Below, piece by piece: positions 53,482 to 61,473 of a DNA stretch of 64,000 nucleotides. Under the pieces are notes generated by a model. It had not been told where the DNA came from. It worked only from the letters and a program-made list of their open reading frames with translations, and did no database searches. The DNA is from an uncultured Tenacibaculum sp. (GTDB lineage Bacteria > Bacteroidota > Bacteroidia > Flavobacteriales > Flavobacteriaceae). The translations under genes were made by a program, and so were the position numbers. Positions within the stretch are counted from its first letter, which is position 1, and every line of letters begins with the position of its first letter. The DNA is taken from contig NZ_CANNBW010000011.1 of assembly GCF_947502995.1 (NCBI RefSeq), positions 1 through 64,000 of the forward strand, given 5' to 3'.

Positions 53482-54957
53482 TTATAGATTTAAAATGGCA
53501 TTTACTCTTTTTAGTTCTTTTTTGAATAAAATTTCTTCTACTTCTTGATTATAAAAAGGAACCACTTTATTTAATAGGTCTTTATTTTCTTGATTTTGTA
53601 ACAATTCTGGAAAAGCTTTTTCTAATACTTCAAACATGATGGCTGTTGCTGTTGATGCTCCTGGAGATGCACCCAACAAACAAGTAATGCTTCCATCTTT
53701 ACTACTAATTACTTCAGTTCCGAATCGTAACTGACCTCCTTCGAATTCATCTTTCTTAATAATTTGAACACGTTGACCTGCTTTTACAACATCCCAATCT
53801 TCACTTTTCGCATTCTTCATAAACTTACGAAGCGAATCCATTCGGTCTTCTTTATTCATTAATACTTGATGAACTAAATACTTTGTTAATGGTAAATTGT
53901 GCCAAAAAGCTCCTAACATTGGTGAAATATTATCAAACTGAATCGATTTAAATAAATCTAAATTCGATCCTTCTTTCAAAAACTTTGGACTAAAGCCAGC
54001 AAATGGACCAAATAATAATGACTTTTTTCCATCGATGTATCTTGTATCTAAATGTGGTGTAGACATAGGTGGATCTCCAATTCCTGCTTTACTGTATACT
54101 TTTGCGTTATGCTGATTGATAATTTCTTCATTATTACAAACTAACCATTCTCCACTAACAGGAAAACCACCATAACCTTCTTTCTCTTCTATCTCTACTT
54201 TTTGTAGTAATAATAAACTTCCTCCGCCAGCTCCAATAAAAACATGTTTTGCTTCTATATTATGTATCTCATCTGTTTTTGTGTTTTTAGTTGCTACAGT
54301 CCAATCTAAATCTGTATCTGGGTCAACATCTAAAACTTCTTGATTACAATATACTGGCGTATCAAATTTTTCTTCTAAAACTTTAAAAAGCGCTTTGGTT
54401 AATGCTCCGTAGTTCACTTCTGTTCCTCTATCCATTCGAGAAGCCGCCATAATCTCTTCCTCTACTCTATCTTTCATAATTAATGGGAACCACTTTTCCA
54501 TTTCTGAAATATCTCTAGTGAAACTAATATTATCGAACATAAAGTGTTCTTTGTAAGCTTTAAACCTTTTTTCGAGATAATCACTATTCGCTTTACCTGT
54601 AACCCAGCTATGGTGTTTTACTGGCATTACAAAATCATTAGGGTTGTCTATATATCCATTTTGGGTTAAATATGCCCAAAACTGTTTAGAAATTTCAAAT
54701 TGAGTACAAATACGAATTGCTTTTTCCATAGCTATAGATCCGTCTTCTTTTTCTGGGCAATAATTTAGTTCACACAAAGCTGCATGTCCAGTTCCTGCAT
54801 TATTCCAAGCTGCTGAACTCTCTAAAGCTACTTGATCTAAACGTTCAAGGATTAAAATTTTTAAATTAGGATCTAACAATTTAGCTAACAAAGCTAAATT
54901 AGCACTCATTATACCACCTCCTACACAAATTAAATCGTACTCTTTTTCGAAATTCAT
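53482..54957 (-). CDS. mqo: malate:quinone oxidoreductase
   Basis: A 491-residue FAD enzyme at the inner membrane face that oxidises malate to oxaloacetate and passes electrons to quinone, replacing or supplementing NAD-malate dehydrogenase. The FAD motif is ICVGGGIMSANLALLAKLLD near the N-terminus. AAWNNAGTGHAALCELNYCP and SRMDRGTEVNYGALTKALF are Mqo signatures, and a late glycine-rich region follows (SITCLLGASPGASTATAIMF). The length is typical. The TPM gene follows after 15 bp and may be co-transcribed. Confidence 0.95.
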   Translation of the reverse strand: MNFEKEYDLICVGGGIMSANLALLAKLLDPNLKILILERLDQVALESSAAWNNAGTGHAALCELNYCPEKEDGSIAMEKAIRICTQFEISKQFWAYLTQNGYIDNPNDFVMPVKHHSWVTGKANSDYLEKRFKAYKEHFMFDNISFTRDISEMEKWFPLIMKDRVEEEIMAASRMDRGTEVNYGALTKALFKVLEEKFDTPVYCNQEVLDVDPDTDLDWTVATKNTKTDEIHNIEAKHVFIGAGGGSLLLLQKVEIEEKEGYGGFPVSGEWLVCNNEEIINQHNAKVYSKAGIGDPPMSTPHLDTRYIDGKKSLLFGPFAGFSPKFLKEGSNLDLFKSIQFDNISPMLGAFWHNLPLTKYLVHQVLMNKEDRMDSLRKFMKNAKSEDWDVVKAGQRVQIIKKDEFEGGQLRFGTEVISSKDGSITCLLGASPGASTATAIMFEVLEKAFPELLQNQENKDLLNKVVPFYNQEVEEILFKKELKRVNAILNL

Positions 54958-55017
54958 GGATTTTATTTTAGTTTTGAAGTAAATATATTTAGAATAAACT
55001 CTTTATAAAAGATTGCC

Positions 55018-55539
55018 ATGATAAAAAATACTGATCACTGTAGATTATGTAATAACCATGAACCAGATATTAAACACGGTTTTATTTGTCGATTAAATAA
55101 TAAGCCTCCTACGTTTAACAAAACTTGCAACACAATAGAATTCGATACTGTAGCTCATCATAGAATAAAACATATAGACCTAAAAAGAAAAAAACTATAT
55201 GAATCTAAATTTGATGCATATGGAGGAATTGTTTTCTGGCCTCTTGTAGGAATAGCTGTTCATTTTATTAATTACTATCTCTTCAATTACATCTATGCTA
55301 AAAATGCATATTCTGTATTAAATATCATACTTTTTGTAGTTGGTATTGTACTTATCGGAATGGGAGTTGGTCCATTTATAGAGTTTAAAAAACAGAAAGA
55401 AGTTGTAGATAATGAAATAGAAAACACAAATTCAGTTTTAAACTTATATCAAAAAAAATACATCGCTGAATATTATCCTAAAAGAAATTTTTTAGATACT
55501 CGAATTATGTTAAAGAGTATAAGGATTGAAGATAAATAA
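55018..55539 (+). CDS. small Cys-containing membrane protein (copy 1 of a tandem pair)
   Basis: A 173-residue protein. The N-terminal 45 residues carry a paired-Cys pattern (NTDHCRLCNNHEPDIKHGFI CRLNNK...FNKTC), resembling a small zinc finger. Two membrane helices follow (IVFWPLVGIAVHFINYYLFN and VLNIILFVVGIVLIGMGVGP, about 67-120), then a charged cytosolic helix. The next gene is a diverged copy. I do not recognise the family. It begins a three-gene plus-strand run, divergent from mqo. Confidence 0.65.
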   Translation: MIKNTDHCRLCNNHEPDIKHGFICRLNNKPPTFNKTCNTIEFDTVAHHRIKHIDLKRKKLYESKFDAYGGIVFWPLVGIAVHFINYYLFNYIYAKNAYSVLNIILFVVGIVLIGMGVGPFIEFKKQKEVVDNEIENTNSVLNLYQKKYIAEYYPKRNFLDTRIMLKSIRIEDK

Positions 55540-55554
55540 ATCCAGTATTTCTCC

Positions 55555-56055
55555 TTGAAAAAAGATAACACATTAATAAAAAACACAGATCACTGTACTA
55601 TTTGTGATCTTAGTAAAACTAACTTAGAATTAGGTTTGATTTGTAGTTTAACGAACCACACTCCTATTTTCCATAGAAGTTGTACAAATATTAAACTAGA
55701 TGAAAAGCTTGAAGAAAAAAGCCACGAACTTTATTTACAGCGTGATTTTCTAAGTTTAAAAAACAAGCGAATATACATTAGGCTTTTTCTTTTTCCTTTA
55801 TTAGGAATGATAGTTTTAATTCTTGACTATTTTTTCTATTTAAAATACATAAAACCTTATGGATGGTTATCAACTGAATATGGAATTTATCGTAGTTATT
55901 ATTCTTTTACTGTTTTAGCTCTTTCATTTGTATTTGGTTGCCGTTTATTTGGTAAAGGCATTGGTCCCTTTTTAAATTACCAAGAAGATAAAAAAATGAA
56001 TAAAGAGAAGATTACGAAACTCAAAAAAATTCTTAAACTTTATAAAATCTATTAA
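55555..56055 (+). CDS. small Cys-containing membrane protein (copy 2 of a tandem pair)
   Basis: A 166-residue paralogue of the preceding protein: LIKNTDHCTICDLSKTNLEL aligns with its N-terminus, and the same four-Cys pattern, two membrane helices (LFLFPLLGMIVLILDYFFYL; FTVLALSFVFGCRLFGKGIG) and GIGPFLNY motif are conserved. It starts at TTG 55555, since no ATG precedes the conserved TDHC motif. It follows copy 1 by 15 bp and precedes the DoxX-like gene by 7 bp, so all three appear co-transcribed. Confidence 0.65.
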   Translation: MKKDNTLIKNTDHCTICDLSKTNLELGLICSLTNHTPIFHRSCTNIKLDEKLEEKSHELYLQRDFLSLKNKRIYIRLFLFPLLGMIVLILDYFFYLKYIKPYGWLSTEYGIYRSYYSFTVLALSFVFGCRLFGKGIGPFLNYQEDKKMNKEKITKLKKILKLYKIY

Positions 56056-56062
56056 AAACTCT

Positions 56063-57061
56063 ATGATCAAAAAACTTTTAAAATCAGAACAATTGAAATC
56101 TAATATTTTATATATACTTCGGCTTATCTGTAGATATTACATTGCTTTTCGAATGTTTTCTTATGCATTTGCCAAAATCCTTAAAAGTCAGTTTGATCTA
56201 GGATTATCATATTTAGGAGACGAATCTATAAACCATTTTAATGGATTCATGTTAACATGGAATTATTATGGCTATTCAAGAACGTATGGATTAATTATAG
56301 CATCTACCCAAATAATTGCAGCCCTTTTACTTTTATTTAGAAAAACAGAACGTATTGGGGTAATCTTATTCTTAAGTTTCATGATTAATATCTTATTAGT
56401 AGATATTTTTTATGATATTCAAGGAGCACTTTCTATGGCTATCAAATTAAGTGTTATGGGAGTTTTCTTATTAATTTCTGATTGGAGTGGAATTAAGTCG
56501 TATTTCTTGAAATTCAAAACTAAAACTCCTTTATTTCCTGATTTACTACCTAAGAAACTTAAAAACTTATATTGGATAAAATTTTTAGTTATCGGCGGAA
56601 TGATTTTCTACGGATACAACTATATTTCTACAATCAAAAAGAATTTTTTGCTAAAAAAAGAAATCTTTGGAATTTATAAAGCTGTACCTAAAAATTTTAA
56701 TGAGCGATATTTTAGGGTTTATTTTGATTACGATTATGGTTTAAAAATTAAAGACTTTAATGACAATATCTACTACGGTAACTTTGCTATAGATTCATTA
56801 CAAAAATCGGTAACATTAAATGCAAAATGTTATACAGAAACTGGTTATTTCTTAGTTAAAGACAGTTTAAATAAATTGAATTTACCTAAAGACAGCATAA
56901 AAGTATTTACAAAAGAAATCACAAATTATTTTAATAAAAAAAGGATTAGCGAATCTTATAATGAAACTTTTGACTTTAAAATAAAAAACGACACCTTGAT
57001 TTTAAAAAACAAGGCAACAAGTTTTAAACTAGTTAACGTCACAGATAAATACAAACATTAA
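56063..57061 (+). CDS. DoxX-like membrane protein with a soluble C-terminal domain
   Basis: A 332-residue protein with about four to five membrane helices in the first 200 residues (ICRYYIAFRMFSYAFAKILK; YGLIIASTQIIAALLLLF; IGVILFLSFMINILLVDIFY). This is the pattern of DoxX-type quinol-oxidase-related proteins. After a final helix near 175-190 comes a ~130-residue extracytoplasmic domain rich in Lys/Asp (YFRVYFDYDYGLKIKDFND). DoxX-like membership is a structural impression; no redox motif is visible. It is third in the run with the paired Cys proteins. Confidence 0.6.
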   Translation: MIKKLLKSEQLKSNILYILRLICRYYIAFRMFSYAFAKILKSQFDLGLSYLGDESINHFNGFMLTWNYYGYSRTYGLIIASTQIIAALLLLFRKTERIGVILFLSFMINILLVDIFYDIQGALSMAIKLSVMGVFLLISDWSGIKSYFLKFKTKTPLFPDLLPKKLKNLYWIKFLVIGGMIFYGYNYISTIKKNFLLKKEIFGIYKAVPKNFNERYFRVYFDYDYGLKIKDFNDNIYYGNFAIDSLQKSVTLNAKCYTETGYFLVKDSLNKLNLPKDSIKVFTKEITNYFNKKRISESYNETFDFKIKNDTLILKNKATSFKLVNVTDKYKH

Positions 57062-57065
57062 AAAC

Positions 57066-57094
57066 AAAAGCGTAGAAATAAATTCTACGCTTTT
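57066..57094. terminator. bidirectional terminator overlapping the end of the acidic protein gene
   Basis: AAAAGCGTAGAA (57066-57077) pairs with TTCTACGCTTTT (57083-57094). The TAG stop of the minus-strand gene (57085-57087) lies in the second arm. Confidence 0.85.
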
Positions 57095-57771
57095 ATATTT
57101 CTTTTCTTAAAGAATTCTATAATTAACTCTTCACTATCTCCAATAACTTCATCTGTATCTAAATCTCCAGTAGAACCTAAACCTGTCGCTTCAAATAAAG
57201 TTCCTACAATTTTAGAGCTGGTTTCTTCTTTTGTTTTTCTCCAGCATTCTCTAAGTAAATTTTCTACCAAAGTATCTATACCTAATTCATTTGTTGAAAT
57301 ATCTTCTTCTTCCTTAAATTCTGAATAATCTACTTCTAATGCATCTAATAACTGCAATAGTAAGTGTTCTAATTCATTTAATTCAAACTCTAAATCTAAC
57401 TCTAATCGATCTTGTACTAAACTTTCTTTATGAAGCGATCCTTCAGGTTCACAAGCAACAAAAATCTGATCCCAAATGTACACATGATAATACATCTGAA
57501 CTACTTTTACATCTTCAGGCCCTGCATTCTTTTCATAATCAAAATCAGCTAACTGAATTCTTTTACAAAAAGAATTGATTTCTTTTCTAAATGAATCTAA
57601 AATCATTTTATCAAAAAAATAATCTCTTAAATCCCAAATCAACCAATCATAATACATATCAATTAATGCAGATCCTTTAACAAAACTCTTCGTTTTATTA
57701 AAAGCTTCTTCACTTACAGGTAAATCAATTACCTTTTCTTCTTTGTTCAGATTTACATATTTGAATTTCAT
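57085..57771 (-). CDS. acidic cytosolic protein of unknown function
   Basis: A 228-residue protein, strongly acidic and mostly helical, with no signal or membrane helix. Notable stretches are SALIDMYYDWLIWDLRDYFF and FELNELEHLLLQLLDALEVD. I do not recognise the family. It begins 12 bp after priA on the same strand and is followed by a terminator that includes its own stop, so it is co-transcribed with priA. A link to replication restart would be speculation from position alone. Confidence 0.65.
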   Translation of the reverse strand: MKFKYVNLNKEEKVIDLPVSEEAFNKTKSFVKGSALIDMYYDWLIWDLRDYFFDKMILDSFRKEINSFCKRIQLADFDYEKNAGPEDVKVVQMYYHVYIWDQIFVACEPEGSLHKESLVQDRLELDLEFELNELEHLLLQLLDALEVDYSEFKEEEDISTNELGIDTLVENLLRECWRKTKEETSSKIVGTLFEATGLGSTGDLDTDEVIGDSEELIIEFFKKRNIKA

Positions 57772-57783
57772 AGCATTTATGAT

Positions 57784-60225
57784 TTAATAAGCATCAACAT
57801 CTAAAATGAAACGAATAGGGCGAAATTCTTTAACTGCTTCAAACGTAGTTCTAATTCTTTGAATCTCTTGTTTCGTTTTTAGTAATGATTGTTTCGGAGG
57901 AATTTTTATTACTAAATTTTTTATGTACTGATTTCGTACTCTAGAAACTGCAGGAGCAGTTGGTCCTAAAACATTTTCTCTGAATACGTTCTGTAAGGAT
58001 TTTGCTAACCAATTTATACCATCGTTTACTCTAACATAATCTCTATGTTTTAAAGTTATCTTGATTAAACGATAGTAAGGAGGATAATGATATTGCCAAC
58101 GATCTTGCAATTGTTCTTTATACATTTCCTCATAATTATTTGTAGAAACTTGCTGTAAAATTTGATGATAAGGATTATAGGTTTGTATAGCTACCAATCC
58201 TTGTTTTTGATATCTTCCTGCTCTACCAGCAACCTGAACCATTAATTGAAAAGCTCTTTCATGTGCTCTGAAATCAGGGAAATTCAACATTGTATCAGCA
58301 CTTAAAACACCAACTAAAGTCACGTTTTTAAAATCTAAACCTTTAGACAACATTTGAGTTCCTACTAAAACATCTATCTCCTGAGCATCAAAAGCCTCGA
58401 TAATTTTCTGATAACCAAATTTTCCTCTAGTTGTATCAGAATCCATTCTTCCAATATTATGATTTGGAAAAAGCTCTTTTAGTTCAAGTTCTATTTGCTC
58501 TGTTCCGAAACCTTTCGTGTCTAATGTAGAACTACCGCAAGCTCCACAACTGGTTGGCATAGCTCTTTGATAATGACAATAATGACACTTTAATTGATTG
58601 TTATACTTGTGATATGTTAAACTAACATCACAATTCGGACACTGAGGTGAATTCCCACAAGTTGTACATTCTACAATTGGTGAATATCCTCTTCTATTTT
58701 GAAACAAAATTACTTGTTCTTTCTCCTCTAAAGCTTCATTAATTAATTGAATTAATCGATCAGAAAAATGTCCAACCATTTCTCTTCGCTTTCTTTTTTC
58801 CTTTACATCAATCAATTCTATTTTAGGCATCAAAACATTTCCGTGTCGTCTTGTTAAATTGACCAATCCATATTTTCCTTCTAAAGCATTAAATTTAGAT
58901 TCGATAGAAGGTGTTGCTGAACCCAAAAGAACTTTTGCTTTATGAATTTTACCTAAAACAATAGCTGAATCTCTAGCGTTATACCTTGGTGATGGTTCAA
59001 ATTGTTTGTAAGAAACTTCATGTTCTTCATCAACAACGATTAATCCTAAATTAGAAAAAGGGAGAAAAACAGTTGATCGAGCTCCTAAAATAATTTGTGC
59101 TTTTGTTTTTTGGTTAAGTGTATTATTCCATACTTCTACTCTTTCATTCACTGAATATTTAGAATGAAAAACAGAAATTTGATTTCCGAAGTAATTCTGT
59201 AAACGCGTAATGATTTGAGTAGTAAGAGCAATTTCAGGCAACATGAATAACACTTGTTTTCCTTCAGCTAAAACTTCTTTAATCAATTTTGTATACACTT
59301 CTGTTTTTCCAGAACTTGTTACTCCATGTAATAATGTAATATCGTGGTCATTAAAAGATTCTTTAATGTCATGTAATGCTTTCTCTTGAAATTCATTAAG
59401 GTCTTTTAACGGATTTTCATCTCCTTTAAATTGAACTCTATCTGTTTGAATATGATAAAATTCAAAAATCTCTTTATCTACTAAAGATTTTAATATTTGA
59501 CTAGAAACTCCTGATTTCTCTTGTAAAGTTTTAGCCTTAATAGGTTTTTTCTCTGTTTTTAATTGAAAAAAGGTTAAAACAGCATCTCTTTGTTTTTTTG
59601 CACGAGATAATTCTGATAATAAAGCTTGCAAACCTTCTTCATGTTCATAAACTTTATTAAGCCTCACATATTTGATTAACTTAGGTTTGTATGTTTCGTA
59701 AATTTCCTCTTTTACATACAATACAGATTTATCTATCAACTGGTTTATAACGGGGAATACTTTTTTTCGATCTAAAATCGCCGTTATTTCATGAATTGTT
59801 AACTGTGATTGACGTTGTAAAGCTTCATAAATCAAGTATTCTTCATCATTTAAAACATCAATATCAGTAAATGTTTCATTTTTATGAATTACAGTTTCAC
59901 TTTCCAAAAGAAATGCAGAAGGAACAGCTGCTCTGTATACATCTCCTAAAGAACACATGTAATATTGTGAAATCCATTGCCAATGTTTTAACTGTCTTTC
60001 ATTTACAATAGGTTTTTCATCTAAAATTTGATGAATCTCTTTAGCCTCGTAAAGTTCTGGAGGATTTTGATGGATATTAAAAACTAAAGCTGCGTACATT
60101 TTAGTTTTACCAAAAGATACAGCAACTCGCATTCCTTTTTCAAGGAAATTTGCCTCTTCTTTAGTTACCGAATACGTAAATGTTTTTTGTATTGGTATAG
60201 GTAATATGACGTCTATAAAATAAAT
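57784..60225 (-). CDS. priA: primosomal replication-restart helicase PriA (ATT start)
   Basis: An 813-residue helicase that reloads the replisome at stalled forks. I start it at ATT 60225, which places an initiator exactly where the family has Met and restores the conserved N-terminus YFIDVILPIPIQKTFTYSV (the DNA 3'-end-binding domain). The first ATG (60132, MRVAVSFGK) would cut 31 residues from that domain, and no ATG, GTG or TTG occurs in frame back to the TAA at 60238-60240. The body shows Walker A LLHGVTSSGKTEVYTKLI, the DEEH box LIVVDEEHEVSYKQFEPSPR, and two zinc sites (CTTCGNSPQCPNC; CHYC...SCGACG). A TAGTTTTG box sits 21 bases before the ATT. Confidence 0.92.
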   Translation of the reverse strand: MYFIDVILPIPIQKTFTYSVTKEEANFLEKGMRVAVSFGKTKMYAALVFNIHQNPPELYEAKEIHQILDEKPIVNERQLKHWQWISQYYMCSLGDVYRAAVPSAFLLESETVIHKNETFTDIDVLNDEEYLIYEALQRQSQLTIHEITAILDRKKVFPVINQLIDKSVLYVKEEIYETYKPKLIKYVRLNKVYEHEEGLQALLSELSRAKKQRDAVLTFFQLKTEKKPIKAKTLQEKSGVSSQILKSLVDKEIFEFYHIQTDRVQFKGDENPLKDLNEFQEKALHDIKESFNDHDITLLHGVTSSGKTEVYTKLIKEVLAEGKQVLFMLPEIALTTQIITRLQNYFGNQISVFHSKYSVNERVEVWNNTLNQKTKAQIILGARSTVFLPFSNLGLIVVDEEHEVSYKQFEPSPRYNARDSAIVLGKIHKAKVLLGSATPSIESKFNALEGKYGLVNLTRRHGNVLMPKIELIDVKEKRKRREMVGHFSDRLIQLINEALEEKEQVILFQNRRGYSPIVECTTCGNSPQCPNCDVSLTYHKYNNQLKCHYCHYQRAMPTSCGACGSSTLDTKGFGTEQIELELKELFPNHNIGRMDSDTTRGKFGYQKIIEAFDAQEIDVLVGTQMLSKGLDFKNVTLVGVLSADTMLNFPDFRAHERAFQLMVQVAGRAGRYQKQGLVAIQTYNPYHQILQQVSTNNYEEMYKEQLQDRWQYHYPPYYRLIKITLKHRDYVRVNDGINWLAKSLQNVFRENVLGPTAPAVSRVRNQYIKNLVIKIPPKQSLLKTKQEIQRIRTTFEAVKEFRPIRFILDVDAY

Positions 60226-60246
60226 AAGAGAAAGATTTTATTATAT

Positions 60247-60254
60247 CAAAACTA
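60247..60254 (-). promoter_or_regulatory. -7 promoter box TAGTTTTG of priA
   Basis: Minus-strand TAGTTTTG (TAnnTTTG), 21 bases upstream of the proposed ATT start at 60225. Its spacing fits that start and would leave a leader of over 100 bases if the ATG at 60132 were used. Confidence 0.45.
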
Positions 60255-60296
60255 AGCAAAATTCACTACATTGTTTACATATTTTTAAATAAGATT

Positions 60297-61151
60297 ATGA
60301 CTTCAAATGAGTGGCTAAAAAAAGGTGAATTTAGAACTGTTTTTAATCATAAAATTTTCACTGTAGATGCTGGTGAAAAAGACAAACCAATATTAGTTAT
60401 TTTGCATGGTTATCCGACTTCATCTTATGATTATTATAAAGTTTTAAATCAACTTACTAAAAAATATAGAGTTATTGTTCACGATCATTTGGGCTATGGT
60501 TTCTCTGACAAACCTTTAGATTATTCCTATTCTCTCATTGAACAAGCTGATGTTGCCTTAGCATTATGGAAACAACTTGGTGTTTCTAAATTTACTTTAC
60601 TCGCTCATGATTACGGTACTAGCGTAGCTACAGAAATAATTGCTCGTCTTAATAAAAAACAAATTGATATTACTATTGAAGAATTCATTTTATGCAATGG
60701 AAGCGTACATATTGAACTTTCGCAACTACGATTGATTCAAAAATTATTAAAGAACAAACTTACTGGTAAACACGTTGCTAAACTATCTAACGAGTTCATT
60801 TTTTCTAAAAACATACGAAATGTTTATTTCGACAAAAATAAAGTAACCAACGAAGAACTCAAAGAAATGTGGCTACAACTTACTCATAATGATGGTAAAG
60901 CTGTAATTCATAAATTATCCAACTACATTAATGAACGTTATTTTTTCTGGCATAGATGGATTGGAGCTTTAAAAACAACGACTATACCAACTAAAATAGT
61001 TTGGCCTAAAAATGATCCGGTAGCTGTTTACAAAATGGCTGAATTACTTCATAAAGAAATACAAAATAACACATTATACACTCTTAATAATTCAGGGCAT
61101 TTTCCTATGCTTGAAACTCCTGATGAATGGGTTACGTTAATAATGAAATAA
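60297..61151 (+). CDS. alpha/beta hydrolase, epoxide hydrolase/haloalkane dehalogenase-like
   Basis: A 284-residue cytosolic alpha/beta hydrolase. The oxyanion motif is VILHGYPTSSYDYYKVL. The region DHLGYGFSDKP follows. The nucleophile elbow is LLAHDYGTSVATEI, with Asp rather than Ser, as in epoxide hydrolases and haloalkane dehalogenases. The final His is in NNSGHFPMLETPDEWV. The substrate is unknown. It is divergent from priA and lies about 90 bp upstream of the leader-peptide gene. Confidence 0.87.
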   Translation: MTSNEWLKKGEFRTVFNHKIFTVDAGEKDKPILVILHGYPTSSYDYYKVLNQLTKKYRVIVHDHLGYGFSDKPLDYSYSLIEQADVALALWKQLGVSKFTLLAHDYGTSVATEIIARLNKKQIDITIEEFILCNGSVHIELSQLRLIQKLLKNKLTGKHVAKLSNEFIFSKNIRNVYFDKNKVTNEELKEMWLQLTHNDGKAVIHKLSNYINERYFFWHRWIGALKTTTIPTKIVWPKNDPVAVYKMAELLHKEIQNNTLYTLNNSGHFPMLETPDEWVTLIMK

Positions 61152-61242
61152 AAAGAAAATAATTTAAAGTAGAATTAATTCTTAATAGCTTAAGTTTTGT
61201 ATATTAGTTATTCATAAAATTATTTAACCAAAACCTTCTATT

Positions 61243-61425
61243 ATGTTAAAAAACTTAGGAAAAAAATTAACGAAAGAACAGCAAAAAAGTATCAATGGTG
61301 GTTACACAAACATTTTTTGTAACACGCATAGAGATTGCTGGGAAAGTATTCCTTATGCTTTTCCTGGAGACTTTTCTTGTGTAAAAAGATATGGTTCTTT
61401 TTACGGAACTTGTGTTCCTAACTAA
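61243..61425 (+). CDS. double-glycine-leader Cys-rich peptide (bacteriocin-like)
   Basis: A 60-residue precursor. The first 19 residues (MLKNLGKKLTKEQQKSING, then G) form a typical leader ending in the GG processing site of peptidase-containing ABC exporters. Leaders with L-K-x-L and Q-Q-K-S-I-N-G-G are widespread in Bacteroidetes. The ~40-residue core contains four Cys (FCNTHRDCWES; FSCVKRY; YGTCVPN), so two disulfides are possible, and it is rich in aromatic and Gly residues. Neither an exporter nor an immunity gene is visible next to it. It could be an antimicrobial, a signal or another exported peptide. Confidence 0.72.
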   Translation: MLKNLGKKLTKEQQKSINGGYTNIFCNTHRDCWESIPYAFPGDFSCVKRYGSFYGTCVPN

Positions 61426-61448
61426 AAAACATAAAAGAGTATGATTAG

Positions 61449-61472
61449 CTCCGCCTATTGGCGGAGTTTTTT
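61449..61472. terminator. bidirectional terminator between the leader-peptide gene and recG
   Basis: CTCCGCC (61449-61455) pairs with GGCGGAG (61460-61466) around TATT and is followed by six T. The recG stop begins two bases later. Confidence 0.88.
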
Positions 61473-61473
61473 A

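Noticed and set aside
57339..57578. Plus-strand frame inside the acidic protein gene
   Set aside because: Low-complexity Leu/His translation antisense to a clearly better minus-strand gene.
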